Assembly: GCF_014196515.1 (NCBI RefSeq)
Contig: NZ_JACIDV010000004.1
Location: forward strand, 62,001 to 126,000
DNA length: 64,000 nt
Reading direction: 5' to 3'
Source of the DNA: Rhizobium skierniewicense
GTDB taxonomy: Bacteria > Pseudomonadota > Alphaproteobacteria > Rhizobiales > Rhizobiaceae
The notes beneath the pieces are model-generated. The model was not told where the DNA came from. It worked only from the letters and a program-made list of their open reading frames with translations, and did not search any database. The translations under genes were made by a program, and so were the position numbers. Within the stretch, counting starts at the first letter, position 1. Every line of letters begins with the position of its first letter. Shown here piece after piece: positions 53,839 to 63,012 of this stretch.

Positions 53839-54465
53839 TTATACGGCCGGTTGGCCAAAGCCCAACCATCCAGAAACCAACGCCCAGCCGCCGTAGATGA
53901 TGGCGCCGCTGGTCAAGACGGAGAGGATGGCGAGCAGGAGCCCGGTCAGCACCGCCATGTCGTCGCGTTGCGCCAGCCCAAGAGCGATGACCAGCACGGC
54001 TAGTCCGGGAAGCATGTTGCCGAAAGGAATGGGCAGTGCGATAAGAACAGCCATCAGAAAAATGACGATGCCGATGGAAACCTGTCCCATATATCTGGAC
54101 AGCACATGGCCGCGGGGGCGGAGCAACGCCTCAAGCTTGGCAAGACGCGGTGCGGCTTTGTCCGCTGTCATCTGAATAATGGCACGAGATACGGACAGGC
54201 GACCTAGAAAGCGCGGCAGTACGAGGCGCCGCGCACCGAAAATGATCTGGAGCGACAAAATGGCAAGCGCTGTTCCAAAGATCATACCTGCTGGAATGCC
54301 GGGCGTTGGGACGATGGCAGGGATGGCAAACACGACCAGCACAAAAGCAATCGCCTGATCACCAAGTTTGTCGAGCAGGCCCTCCAGCGTGATCTTTTCG
54401 GGCAACCCATCCGGCAGTCGTCGCAAGGCCGCCGCCATGGTCTCCATTGGCGGGTCGTTATTCAT
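53839..54465 (-). CDS. ExoD-family membrane protein
   Basis: A 208-residue protein with ExoD features: an N-terminal amphipathic region (LPEKITLEGLLDKLGDQAIAFVLVVFAIPAIVPTPGIPAGMIFG) and about five helices. The family was named for exopolysaccharide and alkaline-tolerance phenotypes in S. meliloti; the biochemical role is not known. Start could be 54465 or ATG 54447. Confidence 0.88.
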   Translation of the reverse strand: MNNDPPMETMAAALRRLPDGLPEKITLEGLLDKLGDQAIAFVLVVFAIPAIVPTPGIPAGMIFGTALAILSLQIIFGARRLVLPRFLGRLSVSRAIIQMTADKAAPRLAKLEALLRPRGHVLSRYMGQVSIGIVIFLMAVLIALPIPFGNMLPGLAVLVIALGLAQRDDMAVLTGLLLAILSVLTSGAIIYGGWALVSGWLGFGQPAV

Positions 54466-54563
54466 GCGGAAGGGCGCGAATAAAGGAGGCTATTGTCTTC
54501 ATGGAGGAGAGATGGTGATGGCTTTGCAGGTTTCAAGTCGCACGATGCGCGGTTGGCTTGTTG

Positions 54564-55283
54564 CTAATCCTTTTTCGGCGCGAACATGCGCTTCAGCATC
54601 TCGGCCATGGGTCCGGTTTTCGGCAGCTTCTTCGGTTGAGCGGAATTGCGGGCTTGGTGAATGTGGGATTTGGCGGCGGGTTTTGCGGCTGAGGCTTCTT
54701 TCTTCTCCTCGGTCTTCACGCCGACAGCGAGCGCAAGCTTGTTCATCAATTGCGAATCCTCGCCTTTCACGAGCATCTCGGCATTGTCAGCGATGGCGTC
54801 GATCAAAGGGTCTAGCCACACCTTGTCGGATTTGGCGAAGTCGCCCAGCACGTGGCCGTTGACCCGCTCCTTATCACCGGGGTGGCCGATGCCCAGTCGC
54901 AGGCGCCGGTAGTCCTTGCCACAATGGGCGTCGATCGATTTGAGCCCATTGTGACCACCGTGGCCTCCGCCCACCTTGATCCGCGCTCGGCCCGCGACCA
55001 GATCAAGCTCATCGTGAATGGCGATGATGTCCGAGATTTTCACCTTGTAGAAGCGCATGGCCTCGCCCACGGCTTCGCCTGACAGGTTCATAAATGTCTG
55101 CGGCTTCATCAACAGCACTTTTTCGCCAGCGATCTCTCCTTCGGATATCGCTGCCTTGAACTTTTTTGACCAAGGTGAAAAGGATGGCGTTCGTTGCAGC
55201 GCATCGACAACCATGAAGCCAATATTGTGGCGGTTGAACGCATATTGCGTGCCGGGATTGCCAAGGCCTACAAGGATGATCAT
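54564..55283 (-). CDS. pth: Peptidyl-tRNA hydrolase
   Basis: A 239-residue Pth. [22 protein letters not shown] holds the Asn and catalytic His, FMNLSGEAV and HDELDL (catalytic Asp) follow, and [13 protein letters not shown] is the glycine-rich loop. It releases peptides from stalled peptidyl-tRNA. The C-terminus has a Lys/Ala-rich extension (about 195-239) beyond the usual 190-residue core, as seen in rhizobia. Confidence 0.97.
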   Translation of the reverse strand: MIILVGLGNPGTQYAFNRHNIGFMVVDALQRTPSFSPWSKKFKAAISEGEIAGEKVLLMKPQTFMNLSGEAVGEAMRFYKVKISDIIAIHDELDLVAGRARIKVGGGHGGHNGLKSIDAHCGKDYRRLRLGIGHPGDKERVNGHVLGDFAKSDKVWLDPLIDAIADNAEMLVKGEDSQLMNKLALAVGVKTEEKKEASAAKPAAKSHIHQARNSAQPKKLPKTGPMAEMLKRMFAPKKD

Positions 55284-55372
55284 GAAGGTGTTCGCCTGGG
55301 TTCGATTTCACGTTGACCTTCACCACCTAAAAAAGCGACGGGTGTCAACGATTTTGTCTTAATCGAGCCATG

Positions 55373-56089
55373 CTAGTTACGAATGACAAGGCCATATTTC
55401 TCGTAGATCTTGCGCTGTGTTCCGTCAGCGATCATCCCGTTCAGGATGCTTTGCATCTGGTTGATCAGGCTGTCGGGTATGGATGGGTTGCAGGCCATGC
55501 CCAGCGACTGGTGGGCAAGAACGGCGACCTCTACCAAATCTTCTCCCGACAACGTGTTGAGCGCGCTTTCAGACATCGGCATCATATCGATGCGACCCGC
55601 CTTTAGTCTCGCATGGGTCGTTTCGAAATCTGCACTCAGTTCGATTCGCGGGAACTTCATCGATTTCAGGAGTGTTTCGGTGTAGTCGTTCCTTTGGGTG
55701 CCGACCGAATACCGTTTCGCATCCTCAATATTTTTTACGTCAAGATGTGCACTACGTCGTGCGACCAGGACGTTTCTATCCGTGTGGATGGGTGATACCC
55801 ACTTGAATTTTGTTTCACGTTCTGGTGTGCGTGCAGCGGCTACGACACAATAGGCTGGTGTCGTTTCAGCAAGTGCGACGGCGCGTGCCCAGGGCAGGAT
55901 TTTTGCATCATAGTCGATACCCGCGCGCTCGAAGATGATTTTCAACTGGTCCATGTAGACGCCCGTTGGCATGCCATCGCTGCCACGGATGTTGTAGGGC
56001 GGGTATTCCTCGGTCGATACGTGGAGTTGGGCGGCATTCAGTGGAAGGGCTATCAAAAAAGCCAGCAATAGTCCCGTTATCCGTCGCAT
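55373..56089 (-). CDS. Periplasmic amino-acid-type substrate-binding protein
   Basis: A 238-residue solute-binding protein of family 3. Signal peptide MRRITGLLLAFLIALPLNAAQ; TEEYPPYNIRGSDGMPTGVYMDQLKII is the conserved entry to the ligand domain, and VGTQRNDYTETLL the second lobe. It is 18 bases downstream of a GGDEF-EAL gene on the same strand, with no transport genes near. It is therefore more likely a sensor partner that binds a ligand and signals to that protein's periplasmic domain. AGAGG precedes ATG 56089. Confidence 0.85.
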   Translation of the reverse strand: MRRITGLLLAFLIALPLNAAQLHVSTEEYPPYNIRGSDGMPTGVYMDQLKIIFERAGIDYDAKILPWARAVALAETTPAYCVVAAARTPERETKFKWVSPIHTDRNVLVARRSAHLDVKNIEDAKRYSVGTQRNDYTETLLKSMKFPRIELSADFETTHARLKAGRIDMMPMSESALNTLSGEDLVEVAVLAHQSLGMACNPSIPDSLINQMQSILNGMIADGTQRKIYEKYGLVIRN

Positions 56090-56107
56090 GATCGCCTCTC
56101 GATGAGT

Positions 56108-58498
56108 TTACGTCCCGACCTTCGCATTCCGATCTGTATTGTGTTTCTCATAGGCAGCAACATAAACGCTGATGGCCTGCGGCTTTGCAAAGAGATAACC
56201 TTGGCCGCAATCCACGCCAATGTCCTTGAGCATGGCTTCCTGCTCTTTTGTTTCGATACCCTCGGCGATCACCACGCAGTTCATTTTGTGGGAGATAGCG
56301 CTGATGCCTTCGACCAGCATACGGCTCCTCTGGCTGATTTCACTTGTACCATCATGGATTGAACGCGTGAAGGATTGGTCGATCTTGACGATGTCGACGG
56401 GGAAGCGGCTGAGGTAGCTGAGCGACGAATAGCCAGTGCCGAAATCGTCCAGCGCGATACGGCATCCCAATTGCCTGATGGCGTTGAGGACGGCGTGAAT
56501 TTGGGGGTCGTTGTGCATAAGCACGGCCTCGGTAATCTCGACCACCATCCTGCTGGGTACGATATCATGGCGGTACAACAGGCCGGCGATGCGCGTGGGA
56601 AGGCCTGGTTCGAACTGCAAGGCGGAAAAATTCACCGCGACGTAGGCGTCTTCCAGTCCGGGAAGCCGCGAAAGCTTGGCCAGATTGCGAATGGAATGCT
56701 CCAGAATGACATTGCCGATGCGGCCGATGGTGCCGTTTTCTTCCGCAGCGCTGATGATGGCTGCCGGCGACAAAATTCCCTTTTGCGGATGGTTGAGGCG
56801 CATCAACGCTTCGAAACCAAGTGTGGCGCCATTGGACAGTTTCTGGATCGGCTGGAAATGTGCCTCCAGCCAGTTTTCCTCCAGCGCCTGCTCGATATCC
56901 TGTTCGATTTCGGCACGTTCGCGAGCTCTGTTCATCATTGCAGAATCGAACATCTGCGCGCCATTCTTGCCTGCGCGTTTCTTGCTGTACATGGCCATGT
57001 CGGAGTTCTGAAGCAACTCGGACGCGGTTTTCGCATGCGTTGGATACAAGGCAAGGCCGATGCTGGCGCTGAGGCGTACATTGTTACCTGCGGCATCGAA
57101 GGGCGTGTCGAACATGGCGCAAATCTCGTCGCAGATTTTTGTCGCTCGTGTTTCCGTCATCGGGCCCGTCAGAAGAATAGCGAACTCGTCGCCGCCCAGG
57201 CGCGATGCGCTGTCCAGCGGGGTGAGCAAGGGCGACAACCGTTCCACAAACTCCCTGAGAACGGCATCTCCAGCTGCGTGGCCGAGATTGTCGTTGATGA
57301 CCTTGAAGCGGTCGAGATCAATAAAGAGGCAGGCCAGTTCCATACCGTTCTGATCGGCCTCTAAAATCTTGGTGTCGAGTATTGCTTCAAAACCCTGACG
57401 GTTGAAAAGCCCTGTCAGGTGGTCGGAGATGGCTTGCAACCGATTGCGCTGTTCGGAGCGGCGCAGTTCCGTCACGTCGGTCATGACGCTCAAACCCTCG
57501 GAGCGATGGTGACCATCGTTGAGGCGCAACTCCTTTTCCGCAATGAGGACATCCATGAGACGACCATCGCCGCATTGAAAGCGCACCGTAAATTCGGCGG
57601 TGCCCGACATGCCGTCCGTCGTTGCATCATTGTGTTTGCGCAGAACGAAGCGCGCCCGATCCTCCGGCATGATCAGATCGACAAAATCACGGCCTAAAAC
57701 GTCCTCGCGCTTGTGTCCGGTCGCTTCGACCCAGTAATCGCTGACGGCTGCAATCCGGTCAGCCGGATCAAGCGAAAACAGCATGGCCGGTGTGCGATTG
57801 TAAATCTCGCTGGTGCGCCGATGGGCGTTCTTGATTTCCTGTTCTTCTCGCTCCAGCTCAATCTGCATCTCGTTGAAGCTTTTCGCCAGCCGTCCCATCT
57901 CATCGGTCGAGCGCCAGTCGACGTGGTGGCGCGAACCTAGCCTGCGCGTCGCTTCTATCGCAGCTGTCAGTCGTAGAAGCGGCTTCATGACCATCAGCCG
58001 GTTGCCGATGATCGCGGCGGCGAAAATGGCAAGGATGGCGAGGATGAAGATGGAGATAGCGGCCAGCTCGATGTTGCTCAATGTGGTCAGAATGCCGACA
58101 TTCTGAAAAAAGATGGTGATGGTCCCGACTTTCGTTTCGCCATCCAGGTTCTTGTAAGTGATGTCGCGGCTGATGGATGACGTGTCGGTGGACATGTGAG
58201 AGCCGGTTGTCTGCGTGATATCCAGTTGGCCGAAGGTATCACGCACCTTGACCATATAGACGGCTGGGTCCGTCACGAGCGTCCCGGTTATCTGGTTGAT
58301 GCTTTCGTCGTCCATATCCCACAATGGGCGGCCCAACGCCTGGGTGTTGGCGGACAGAAGAATTTCAAGGCGGTCACTTTGATTGGTAACCATTTCGTGG
58401 TGAGAAAGCATCAGCAGGAGTGTGAAAAGCGGGGCGACCAGCACGAAAAGTGCGCCGGAAACGATCGCGATAAAGCGACTTTCTACGGAATGCGTCAT
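56108..58498 (-). CDS. Membrane GGDEF-EAL protein with PAS domain
   Basis: A 796-residue c-di-GMP enzyme. Helix 1 (about 11-33), periplasmic domain (about 34-143), helix 2 (about 144-166), HAMP (to about 220), PAS (about 225-345), GGDEF (about 350-515, RLGGDEF intact, no RxxD inhibitory site in the usual place) and EAL (about 525-785, FEALMR, DDFGTGYSS). Both catalytic signatures are intact. It is upstream of a periplasmic binding protein with 18 bases between them. The pair lies between rplY and pth, genes that are often neighbours. Confidence 0.93.
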   Translation of the reverse strand: MTHSVESRFIAIVSGALFVLVAPLFTLLLMLSHHEMVTNQSDRLEILLSANTQALGRPLWDMDDESINQITGTLVTDPAVYMVKVRDTFGQLDITQTTGSHMSTDTSSISRDITYKNLDGETKVGTITIFFQNVGILTTLSNIELAAISIFILAILAIFAAAIIGNRLMVMKPLLRLTAAIEATRRLGSRHHVDWRSTDEMGRLAKSFNEMQIELEREEQEIKNAHRRTSEIYNRTPAMLFSLDPADRIAAVSDYWVEATGHKREDVLGRDFVDLIMPEDRARFVLRKHNDATTDGMSGTAEFTVRFQCGDGRLMDVLIAEKELRLNDGHHRSEGLSVMTDVTELRRSEQRNRLQAISDHLTGLFNRQGFEAILDTKILEADQNGMELACLFIDLDRFKVINDNLGHAAGDAVLREFVERLSPLLTPLDSASRLGGDEFAILLTGPMTETRATKICDEICAMFDTPFDAAGNNVRLSASIGLALYPTHAKTASELLQNSDMAMYSKKRAGKNGAQMFDSAMMNRARERAEIEQDIEQALEENWLEAHFQPIQKLSNGATLGFEALMRLNHPQKGILSPAAIISAAEENGTIGRIGNVILEHSIRNLAKLSRLPGLEDAYVAVNFSALQFEPGLPTRIAGLLYRHDIVPSRMVVEITEAVLMHNDPQIHAVLNAIRQLGCRIALDDFGTGYSSLSYLSRFPVDIVKIDQSFTRSIHDGTSEISQRSRMLVEGISAISHKMNCVVIAEGIETKEQEAMLKDIGVDCGQGYLFAKPQAISVYVAAYEKHNTDRNAKVGT

Positions 58499-58740
58499 AT
58501 GCTGTGCTACCGTCCTTTACCCTTGCAAAGACTTGCTGCGTTGGTTTCCCAGGCTCAGCGAAAAAAGGTCCCATCTCTAAATACATACGAGCTTCAAATC
58601 TAGCAGAGCCGACAGATGCTCCCAACGTGCGAATACTGAAGTCCTAAACCTAAAGTTTTGACTTATCGTTTCCGGGCATGATTAATCGTTGCTAAAAAAA
58701 CAGCTGCATTTTGTTGTTCTTGTTGGGGGAGCAACGCCCA
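58499..58740. other. Region upstream of GGDEF-EAL gene
   Basis: With the adjoining rplY terminator this makes a 308-base gap between genes. It is AT-rich and should contain the promoter of the GGDEF-EAL/binding-protein pair; I see no clear -35/-10 and no RNA gene. Confidence 0.4.
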
Positions 58741-58774
58741 TAAAAAATGCCCCGCATCTTGCGATGCGAGGCAT
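58741..58774 (-). terminator. Terminator of rplY
   Basis: ATGCCCCGCATC (58747-58758) pairs with GATGCGAGGCAT (58763-58774) with one mismatch; on the minus strand it is followed by TTTTTT. Confidence 0.85.
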
Positions 58775-58806
58775 GTAAAGGTGCACTGACACGTGCTTCG
58801 TCCGAA

Positions 58807-59436
58807 TTACTCGGACTTGTCTTCTTCCACAGGTGTTTCGACTGTTTCTTCGACTTCGTCCACAATCGCGACAACTGGTGGCACGATGGTAGCGACGGTG
58901 AAGTCGCGGTCTGTAATCGTTGGAACGACGTTCTTCGGCAGCTTGATCTGCGAAATATGAACGCTGTCGCCGATCTTGAGGCCTTCCAGATCGACGGTGA
59001 TCGAGTCTGGGATGTCGCTTGCCTGAACGTTGGCTTCGATGGTGTGACGAACGATGTTCAGAACGCCACCGGTCTTGATCTCGGACTTGTCTTCGTTAAT
59101 GAAGTGAACCGGGATTTCAACCGTAACCTGCGATTTGTTCGATACGCGCAGAAAGTCCACGTGCACCATGAAATCGCGGACCGGGTCGCGCTGGTAATCC
59201 TTTGGCAGGACCTTGTACTTCTTGCCATCAACGTCGAGCGTTGCAACGGTGGTCATGAAACCGCCGGCCTGAACGCGCTTGGTGACTTCATTGGTCGAGA
59301 TCGCGATAGAAATTGGGGCTTGCTTGTCACCATAGATGACAGCAGGAATCAAACCGTTGCGACGTAGTTCACGAGAGGACCCCTTACCAACTCGTTCGCG
59401 CGCTTCGGCCTTGAGCTCATAAGATTCTTTGCTCAT
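58807..59436 (-). CDS. rplY: 50S ribosomal protein L25 (CTC type)
   Basis: A 209-residue L25/TL5/CTC protein. The N-terminal L25 domain ([30 protein letters not shown]) binds 5S rRNA, and the C-terminal beta domain (about 100-185) is the CTC extension. The tail is acidic. An AAAGGA site precedes ATG 59436; a good promoter lies about 120 bases upstream. Confidence 0.96.
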   Translation of the reverse strand: MSKESYELKAEARERVGKGSSRELRRNGLIPAVIYGDKQAPISIAISTNEVTKRVQAGGFMTTVATLDVDGKKYKVLPKDYQRDPVRDFMVHVDFLRVSNKSQVTVEIPVHFINEDKSEIKTGGVLNIVRHTIEANVQASDIPDSITVDLEGLKIGDSVHISQIKLPKNVVPTITDRDFTVATIVPPVVAIVDEVEETVETPVEEDKSE

Positions 59437-59556
59437 GGCATAATCCTTTTAGGTTGTCTGGAGAGTTCGTTCTGGCGTGCCGGATCGAACTGGAGATGGC
59501 TTTTGAAAAGCGCTCTCGCCCGCGTTGCCTCCAAGGGTGTCTACACGGATGCGGGC

Positions 59557-59585
59557 GCTATAGTATAAAGAGGCGTTAAAGGCAA
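59557..59585 (-). promoter_or_regulatory. Promoter of rplY
   Basis: On the minus strand: TTGCCT (59585-59580), 17-bp spacer, TATAGC (59562-59557). The transcript would start near 59549, giving a 5' leader of about 110 bases. The rest of the 310-base divergent gap (59437-59746) shows nothing else that I can support. Confidence 0.6.
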
Positions 59586-59746
59586 GTGGGATCGCACCCT
59601 GCGCAAAGGCTCCTGGACGTTACATGAGGATTTTGCCCAAGGCGTCGCCGAGCGCGAATTTTAATCAACGCTTAGTCACGTCGGTAAACGTGCTAAAAAC
59701 CTGGACCATGTACATTCGCGCGCAGTTCAACTGATGCGTGACACCG

Positions 59747-61819
59747 ATGTACCAAATTCTGAGCTGCCTTGCCGTGGACCATGACATTCGTTTTACAATG
59801 ACCGCTGTCACCATCTGTGTGCTGGGTTCGCTGTTGACGATACGCCTTTTCATGCGGGCGCGACAATCGGCTGCGATCCAGCGTGTCAACTGGTTGTTTT
59901 TGACCGGCACGATCGGTGGAGCCACGATCTGGACGACGCATTTCGTTGCCATGCTGGGTTTTCAAACCTCTGGCACCGTGGGGTTTTTACCGGGATTGAC
60001 AGGCTTGTCGCTGATGATCGCCATCGCAACGACGATGGGCGGTTTTGCTGTGGCGACCTATGGCGGGAAAACCGCCTTAGTGGAAGCGGGCGGACTGATC
60101 GTCGGACTTGGAATCGCCTGCATGCATTATACCGGCATGGCTGCCTATATGGTGCAGGGTGCGGTTGTCTGGGACCAGGTCTACGTTATGTGGTCAATGG
60201 TTCTGGGTGCTTTTTTTGGGATGCTGGCCACCAGCAGGATCGTCCGGCCGGTGAGTTGGCTTTGCAAATATGGCGGCATGACATCTTTGGTTCTGGCGAT
60301 CGGCTCCACCCACTTCACGGGGATGGCTGCAATTTCCATCGTTTTCGACCCTTCAGCGACCATACCCTTTACGGTTGTGCCGTCGAGTGTCATGGCCGCC
60401 GGTGCCGTAATGATCACATTCGTCCTCATGGCCGTCGCTTTTTCAACCTATGTCATCGATTCCGAAAGCAGCTTGCAGGCCGTTGCGCGATATCGTCATC
60501 TGTCCCTGCATGATGCGCTGACAGGCATTCCCAACCGTGCCGCCTTTAACGAACATTTGCACGGTCTTTTGACGCGTAGCGCCGACCCAACGGCGCGCAT
60601 TGCGCTTCTGTCGTTTGACCTCAATCGCTTCAAGGAAATCAACGACGTTCACGGACATAGTGCCGGAGATGCGGTGCTGCGTGCCTTGGCGGATCGAATG
60701 ACGAGTGTTTTGCTGCCAGGCGAATTCGTCGCCCGTGTGGGCGGTGACGAATTTGTCGCGGTTCTGCATCGGTATTATTCCAAGTCCACGGTGCTCGAGT
60801 TTGCCAAGCGGCTGCTGGGCGAGATGGTCAAGCCAGTCGAATGGGGGGAGACGGTCTTATCGGTGGGTGCCAGCATTGGCATTGCTGTTGGCGGTTCCGG
60901 CATTAACAATGCCGACGCCCTTATCTCGCAAGCCGATGTCGCCATGTATCGCGCCAAAAGCGACGTAAGCGGGACCATCTACTTCTATGACAAATCCATG
61001 GATGATGCATCTCGTGCGCGCAACGCGCTTGCGATCAGCATGCGTTCGGGGCTCACCAGAGGCGAATTCGAGCTCTATTTTCAGCAGCAGAACGATACGA
61101 CAACTGGAAAGGTCGTCGGCTTCGAGGCCTTGCTGCGATGGAACCACCCGCTGCGTGGATTGATCTCGCCGGCAGAGTTCATTCCGATTGCCGAGCAGAC
61201 AGGCTTCATCATCGAAATGGGAGAATGGGTTCTTCGCGAAGCCTGCTTCCAGGCAGTGACCTGGAGGAACCCTCTCGACATCGCCATCAATGTTGCGCCT
61301 TCGCAGCTTTTGGATTCCGATTTTGTCCAGAAGGTAAAACGCAGCCTGCAGGACAGTGGTCTGGAGCCACGCAGACTGGAGTTGGAAATCACCGAAAGCG
61401 GTATCTTGGTCGATCATCGCCGCGCGCTGATGACGATCCGTAGTCTCAAGGATCTGGGCGTGCGCATTGCCATGGATGATTACGGTACGGGTTATTCGTC
61501 ACTCTCGACGCTTCAGAGCTTTCCCTTTGATAAGATCAAGATCGACCGGGGCTTCGTGGAGGGACTGGCAACCAATCTTCAATCCCAAGCCATCGTTCGC
61601 TCGACCCTTATTCTCGCCAACAGTCTCAATATTCCAGTTCTGGCGGAAGGTGTGGAAACGATGGAACATATGGAATTTTTACGTCGCGAAGGATGCAAGC
61701 ACGTGCAGGGCTTCTATTTCGGACGTCCCGGACCCGCGGCCACGATCGATGATATCGTGAACATCGAGCCCGAAGAAAACGTTGAGCTGGATCATGAAGC
61801 GTTGCCGCTGGCAAGCTGA
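59747..61819 (+). CDS. MHYT-GGDEF-EAL membrane protein
   Basis: About 690 residues. An N-terminal seven-helix MHYT domain (about 1-245) has one full motif (MHYTGM) and two variants (THFVAM, THFTGM); MHYT is proposed to sense O2, CO or NO through copper. GGDEF (about 255-420, RVGGDEF) and EAL (about 440-675, FEALLRW, DDYGTGYSS) domains follow with intact signatures. It makes or breaks c-di-GMP. ATG 59747 is chosen; a GTG at 59738 is in frame. No strong ribosome site. Confidence 0.93.
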   Translation: MYQILSCLAVDHDIRFTMTAVTICVLGSLLTIRLFMRARQSAAIQRVNWLFLTGTIGGATIWTTHFVAMLGFQTSGTVGFLPGLTGLSLMIAIATTMGGFAVATYGGKTALVEAGGLIVGLGIACMHYTGMAAYMVQGAVVWDQVYVMWSMVLGAFFGMLATSRIVRPVSWLCKYGGMTSLVLAIGSTHFTGMAAISIVFDPSATIPFTVVPSSVMAAGAVMITFVLMAVAFSTYVIDSESSLQAVARYRHLSLHDALTGIPNRAAFNEHLHGLLTRSADPTARIALLSFDLNRFKEINDVHGHSAGDAVLRALADRMTSVLLPGEFVARVGGDEFVAVLHRYYSKSTVLEFAKRLLGEMVKPVEWGETVLSVGASIGIAVGGSGINNADALISQADVAMYRAKSDVSGTIYFYDKSMDDASRARNALAISMRSGLTRGEFELYFQQQNDTTTGKVVGFEALLRWNHPLRGLISPAEFIPIAEQTGFIIEMGEWVLREACFQAVTWRNPLDIAINVAPSQLLDSDFVQKVKRSLQDSGLEPRRLELEITESGILVDHRRALMTIRSLKDLGVRIAMDDYGTGYSSLSTLQSFPFDKIKIDRGFVEGLATNLQSQAIVRSTLILANSLNIPVLAEGVETMEHMEFLRREGCKHVQGFYFGRPGPAATIDDIVNIEPEENVELDHEALPLAS

Positions 61820-61903
61820 GCGGCATATGCGCAAATAACGCTTTTTTTTATTGTAAGCGCGCGACATCAGGCGCACCATTCCGACAAATCTCGGGAGGAG
61901 ACG

Positions 61904-62863
61904 ATGTCCAACAGTACGGCCCATGCGGACCATGTGTACCACACCGCCAGCCAGCCCTCGGCTGCGGCAAGTTCCCCCATCATTGCGTCATGGCGCAGGT
62001 GCATGACCATGCATCACCTCGCACCCGAGACAAGCAGTGAGCCGGCTTTTCTCGCCGATGCCGATTTTCGCCTGGCGCGCGAAATTTCCGCGGGTTTGAT
62101 TGCGGAAAGTGCTGACGAATTGGACCGAATTTTTCTGAGTGTCGGCAAAGCGGGATGCTGCCTGCTTTTGACGGATGCAGACGGTGTTGCGCTTGAGCGC
62201 CGGGGGGCGGCAACCGACGATCAAGATTTTCGACGATTGGGTCTTTGGTCGGGAGCCGTCTGGAGTGAGGCAAGTGTCGGCACCAACGGCATTGGCACGG
62301 CACTGGCCGACGAGCGTTGCGTGACCGTCTACCGCGACCAGCATTTCTTCTCGGCCAACATCAATCTTTGCTGCACGACGGCTCCTATTCGCGATCATCT
62401 GGGCCAGGTTACCGGCGCGCTGGATATTTCAACCTGCCGCGATGACGTTGATGATCTGACGTTTTCGATGCTCACGCAGGCGGTGCGTGATTCCGCACAG
62501 CGTATCGAGGGTAACCTGTTCCGACGGGCTTTCCCCGGTGCGCGTATCCTGTTGGTGCCATCCGGTCACTCTGCGGCGCTGTCGCTTTTGGCGGTTGATC
62601 AGGACGACATCATTTTGGGCGCGACCCGGGCTGCAAGGCAGGCTCTTCGGCTGGACGATGCCCATCTGGCCGCAGGCATTCCGGCTTCAGATGCGCTGCG
62701 GGAGGAGCGTTACGACAAGGGCGCGGAGCTTGCCGATGCCGAACGGGCGGCACTTCGCAGGGTCCTGTCCCGTGCCGATGGCAATATTACCAAGGCTGCA
62801 TCTCTGCTGGGAATCAGCCGGGCAACGCTTTACCGCAAGATGAAGAAGCTTTCGGTTCACTAA
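61904..62863 (+). CDS. AcoR-like GAF/Fis-HTH regulator without AAA+ domain
   Basis: A 319-residue regulator. The N-terminal part ([14 protein letters not shown], then a GAF-like domain about 55-200 with [20 protein letters not shown]) matches AcoR-type activators. The C-terminus ([31 protein letters not shown]) is a Fis-type helix-turn-helix. The sigma-54-interacting AAA+ domain normally between them is missing; the link is about 80 residues. It therefore cannot open a sigma-54 promoter and must work with the vegetative sigma factor or as a repressor. 150 bases upstream of an aldehyde dehydrogenase on the same strand, its likely target. Confidence 0.9.
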   Translation: MSNSTAHADHVYHTASQPSAAASSPIIASWRRCMTMHHLAPETSSEPAFLADADFRLAREISAGLIAESADELDRIFLSVGKAGCCLLLTDADGVALERRGAATDDQDFRRLGLWSGAVWSEASVGTNGIGTALADERCVTVYRDQHFFSANINLCCTTAPIRDHLGQVTGALDISTCRDDVDDLTFSMLTQAVRDSAQRIEGNLFRRAFPGARILLVPSGHSAALSLLAVDQDDIILGATRAARQALRLDDAHLAAGIPASDALREERYDKGAELADAERAALRRVLSRADGNITKAASLLGISRATLYRKMKKLSVH

Positions 62864-63012
62864 CCAACTGCATTCACAGATTGTGCTGTCGCAGATGTGA
62901 AACACTGTGCACTGCGGTATTCAAGTCGCGCCCTATCAATCGTCGAATTCTGCGCTCACCTTCCTGCCACGCGGTCCGACGAGGATCGCCCGTCATCAGG
63001 GAGGATGAAGTC

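Noticed and set aside
62864..63012. Sigma-54 promoter before the aldehyde dehydrogenase
   Set aside because: No TGGCAC-N5-TTGCA-like pair; the nearest GC-rich match lacks the -12 element.
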